From: Aristolochia californica
Taxonomy: Eukaryota; Streptophyta; Magnoliopsida; Piperales; Aristolochiaceae
Direction: 5' to 3'
Length of the DNA: 64,000 bases
Assembly: GCA_029961685.1 (NCBI GenBank)
Contig: JARWKL010000015.1
Span: 11,716,801 to 11,780,800, forward strand
Shown here: in pieces, positions 61,602 through 64,000 of the stretch
Position numbering within the stretch: position 1 is the stretch's first letter
How the letters are laid out: each line of letters starts with the position of its first letter
Made by a program: the position numbers and the translations under genes
The notes under the pieces: model-generated
Database searches by the model: none
Seen by the model: only the letters and a program-made list of their open reading frames with translations
Told to the model about the DNA's origin: nothing

Positions 61602-64000
61602 AGAGAGATAATTCCGAAAAGTATCTGTGATTTTCAAGGACAGGCAAAAAGTGGGTTGTTTGGCCTCGGTAAATATCCAACCACTTGAGAATTTAACTTT
61701 TTCTACTCCCCCCTAATTTTTGGATCTGGAGGCCACTTGCATCCTCAACATGCTTGTGGCATGCATATCCACCACACTTAAAACATGTGAGGATCAGTTA
61801 GAGTTCTCTTTCCTATAAAATTCCACCACACTTAAAAATGTGAGGATCAGTTAGAGGTCTCTTTCCTATAAAATTCCACCAAGCTATTATTAGGGGGTTG
61901 TACTAGTGGAATTTCCCAAACATGGATTTTGGAGCTCAATTTTAGTGCGTGAAATAATTTTCTATTTATTATTATAGTTTTCAAATTTTTTTGTACACAT
62001 GAACTCTAAAATTTTCATTTTGTTGGGATCTTATATCTTTTTTGTTTACGAGGAAAAATGGGAGAGTATAAACTCAAGTTTGGATCTGAAAAAAATAAAA
62101 TTTGAAATGCACAAATGCTGAGAGAGATAATTCCGAAAAGTATCTGTTATTTTTAAGCAGAGGTAAAAAGTGGGTTGTTTGGCCCCGGTAAATATCCAAC
62201 CACATGAGAATTTAACTTTTTCTACTCCCTCTAAATTTATGATCTGAAGGCCACTTGCATCCTCAACATGCTTGTGGCATGCATATCCACCACACTTAAA
62301 ACATGTGAGGATCAGTTAGATGTCTCTTTCCTATAAAATTGCACCAAGCTATTATTAGGGGGTTGTACTAGTGGAATTTCCGAAACATGGATTTTGGAGC
62401 TCATTTTTAGTGCGTCAAATAATTTTCATTTTATTATTATAGCTTTCAAATTTTTTTGCACACATGAACTCTAAAATTTTTATTTTGTTGCAATCTTATA
62501 TCTTTTTTGTTTACGACGAAAAATGGGAGAGTGAAAACACAAGTTCGGATCTGAAAAAAAAAAAAAAATTGAAATGCACAAATGCCGAGAGAGATAATTC
62601 CGAAAAGAATCTGTGATTTTTAAGGATAGGCCAAAAGTGGGTTGTTTGGCCCCGGAAAATCCAACCACTTGAGAATTTAACTTTTTCTACTCCCCCCTAA
62701 TTTTTGGATCTGAAGGCCACTTGCATCCTCAACATGCTAGTGCCATGCATATCCACCACGCTTAAAACATGTGAGGATCAGTTAGAGGTCTCTTTCCTAT
62801 AAAATTCCACCAAGCTATTATTAGGGGGTTGTACTAGTGGAATTTCCCAAACATGGATTTTAGAGCTCATTTTTAGTGCGTGAAATAATTTTTTATTTAT
62901 TATTATAGTTTTCAAATTTTTTTGCACACATGAACACTAAAATTTTCATTTTGTTGCGATCTTATAGCTTTTTTGTTCATGAGGAAAAATGGGAGTGTGA
63001 AAAATCAAGTTTGGATCTGAAAAAAAAAATTGCAATGCACAAATGCTGAGAGAGATAATTTCGAAAAGTATCAGTGATTTTTAAGGATTGGCAAAAAGTG
63101 GGTTGTTTGGCCCTGGTAAATATCCAACCACTTGAGAATTTAACTTTTTCTACTCCCCCCTAATTTTTGGATCTGAAGGCCACTTGCATCTTCAACATGC
63201 TTGTGGCATGCATATCCACCACACTTAAAACAAGTGAGGATCAGTTAGAGGTCTCTTTCCTAGAAAATTCCACCAAGTTATTATTAGGGGGTTGTACTAG
63301 TGGAATTTCCCAAACATGGATTTTGGAGCTCCTTTTTAGTGCCTGAAATAATTTTCTATTTATTATTATAGTTTTCAAAATTTTGTGCACACATGAACAC
63401 TAAAATTTTCAATTTGTTGCGATCTTATATCTTTTTTGTTTATGAGGAAAAATGGGAGACAGAAAACTCAAGTTTGGATCTGAAAAAAAAAAAAATTTGA
63501 AATGCACAAATGCTGAGACAGATAATTCCGAAAAGTATCTGTGATTTTTAAGGATAGGAAAAAAGTGGGTTGTTTGGCACCGGTAAATATCCAACCACTT
63601 GAGAATTTAACTTTTTCTACTCCCCCCTAATTTTTGGATCTGAAGGCCACTTGCATCCTCAACATGCTTGCGGCATGCATATCCACCACGCTTAAAACAT
63701 GTGAGGATCAGTTAGAGGTCTCTTTCCAATAAAATTCCACCAAGCTATTATTAGAGGGTTGTACTAGTGGAATTTGCCAAACATGGATTCTGGAGCTCAT
63801 TTTTAGTGCGTGAAATAATTTTCTATTTATTATAATAGTTTTCAAATTTTTTTGCACACATGAACTCTAAAATTTTCATTTTGTTGCAATCTTAAATCTT
63901 TTTTGTTTAGGAGGAAAAATGGGAGAGTGAAAACTCAAGTTTGGATCTGAAAAAAAAAATTTGAAATGCACAATTACTGAGAGAGATAATTCCGAAAAGT
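61602..64000. repeat. Satellite right of the insert, to window end
   Basis: About five monomers, with GGCCTCGG, GGCCCCGG, GGCCCTGG or GGCACCGG at the diagnostic site and ACATGTGAGGATCAG. One unit has GGAAAATCC for GGTAAATATCC near 62653. No gene is seen. The array runs off the window edge. Confidence 0.8.
61769..61875 (+). repeat. Internal tandem duplication of 54 bp at CCACCA
   Basis: 61769-61822 (54 bp) is repeated as 61823-61875 (53 bp; AAAAATG for AAAACATG), each starting with CCACCACACTTAAAA. A third CCACCA at 61876 continues normally into AGCTATTATTAGG. The repeated segment is the one deleted at 55005. The first copy has AGAGTTCTC and the second AGAGGTCTC, so the two have begun to diverge or came from different units. 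Confidence 0.93.

Larger units (their letters stand above)
1..64000. repeat. Satellite DNA array, ~466-bp monomer, head to tail
   Basis: The landmarks ACTAGTGGAATTTCCC, GGAGCTCATTTTTAGTGCG, TTACGAGGAAAAATGG, GATAGGCAAAAAGTGGG and GGCATGCATATCCACC recur in fixed order about every 463-468 bp from end to end. All copies read are in the + orientation and I saw no inverted block. Copies differ by scattered substitutions and by the length of T, A and C homopolymers. Short open frames of 60-100 codons recur once per unit on the minus strand, but they only reflect the periodic sequence and are not genes. Known biology: such megabase-scale arrays form plant heterochromatin near telomeres, at knobs or around centromeres. 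The family is not one I can name. Confidence 0.98.

Noticed and set aside
1..64000. Recurring 60-100-codon open frames, mostly on the minus strand, with similar peptides beginning MDIYQGQTTHF or MVDMHATSMLR
   Set aside because: They recur once per monomer because the DNA repeats. The frame changes at the A-tract from copy to copy, and two or three alternative frames remain open after it. Peptides are low in complexity and have no recognised domain. There is no sign of selection for one frame.
1..64000. CRISPR array
   Set aside because: The repeat period is ~466 bp with the whole unit conserved. There are no short repeats with unique spacers and no cas genes, and the telomere motif indicates a eukaryote.
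1..64000. tRNA, rRNA or other structured RNA genes
   Set aside because: No conserved tRNA box words or rRNA segments were recognised. The hairpins seen belong to the satellite unit.

Overview
The whole 64 kb window is one head-to-tail satellite DNA array. The repeat unit is about 463-468 bp, very A+T-rich, and every copy I read lies in the same orientation. At about 466 bp per unit the window holds roughly 137 monomers (window length divided by unit length, not counted one by one). I find no protein-coding gene, tRNA, rRNA, CRISPR array or complete transposon. A three-copy TTTAGGG tract at 1688-1710 is the plant-type telomere motif, so the window is most likely a heterochromatic block of a plant chromosome. 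Subtelomeric, knob and pericentromeric positions cannot be told apart from sequence alone. I cannot name the species or match the unit to a named satellite.

Only two short stretches are not satellite: the 23-bp telomeric tract at 1688-1710, which fills a deletion inside a monomer, and a richer-in-G+C insert of about 319 bp at 61283-61601 of unknown origin. Everything else is satellite whose copies differ by point changes, homopolymer-length changes and a few small rearrangements.

Layout: 1-13400 holds monomers with long T-tracts and a GGCTCTGG signature, including block duplications at offsets of 4950, 3741 and 936 bp. 13400-22590 is a transition zone with dimeric (929 and 931 bp) and trimeric (1342 bp) higher-order repeats. 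22590-35640 has mostly GGCCCTGG monomers with duplications spaced 3261, 3725 and 5123 bp. 35640-44000 and its surroundings are dominated by a 5590-bp-offset duplication. 43500-50260 contains a mosaic copy whose offset falls 4658, 3729, 3265. 50351-53103 is a 1368-bp trimer duplication carrying three expanded poly-C tracts. 53900-59150 is a six-monomer duplication (offset about 2788 bp). 59150-64000 holds GGCCCCGG-type monomers, the insert and an internal 54-bp duplication.

There is no gene pathway here. What stands out is structure: (i) the monomer looks like a degenerate trimer of about 155-bp subunits; (ii) each monomer carries two inverted repeats, one A/T-rich and one C/G-rich, plus a small CATGC/GCATG hairpin; (iii) small rearrangements recur at two short direct repeats, including what look like reciprocal deletion and duplication products at CCACCA; (iv) large copies switch offset by whole monomers, as expected from unequal exchange or template switching. 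All comparisons were made by eye on the given sequence; no alignment program or database was used.
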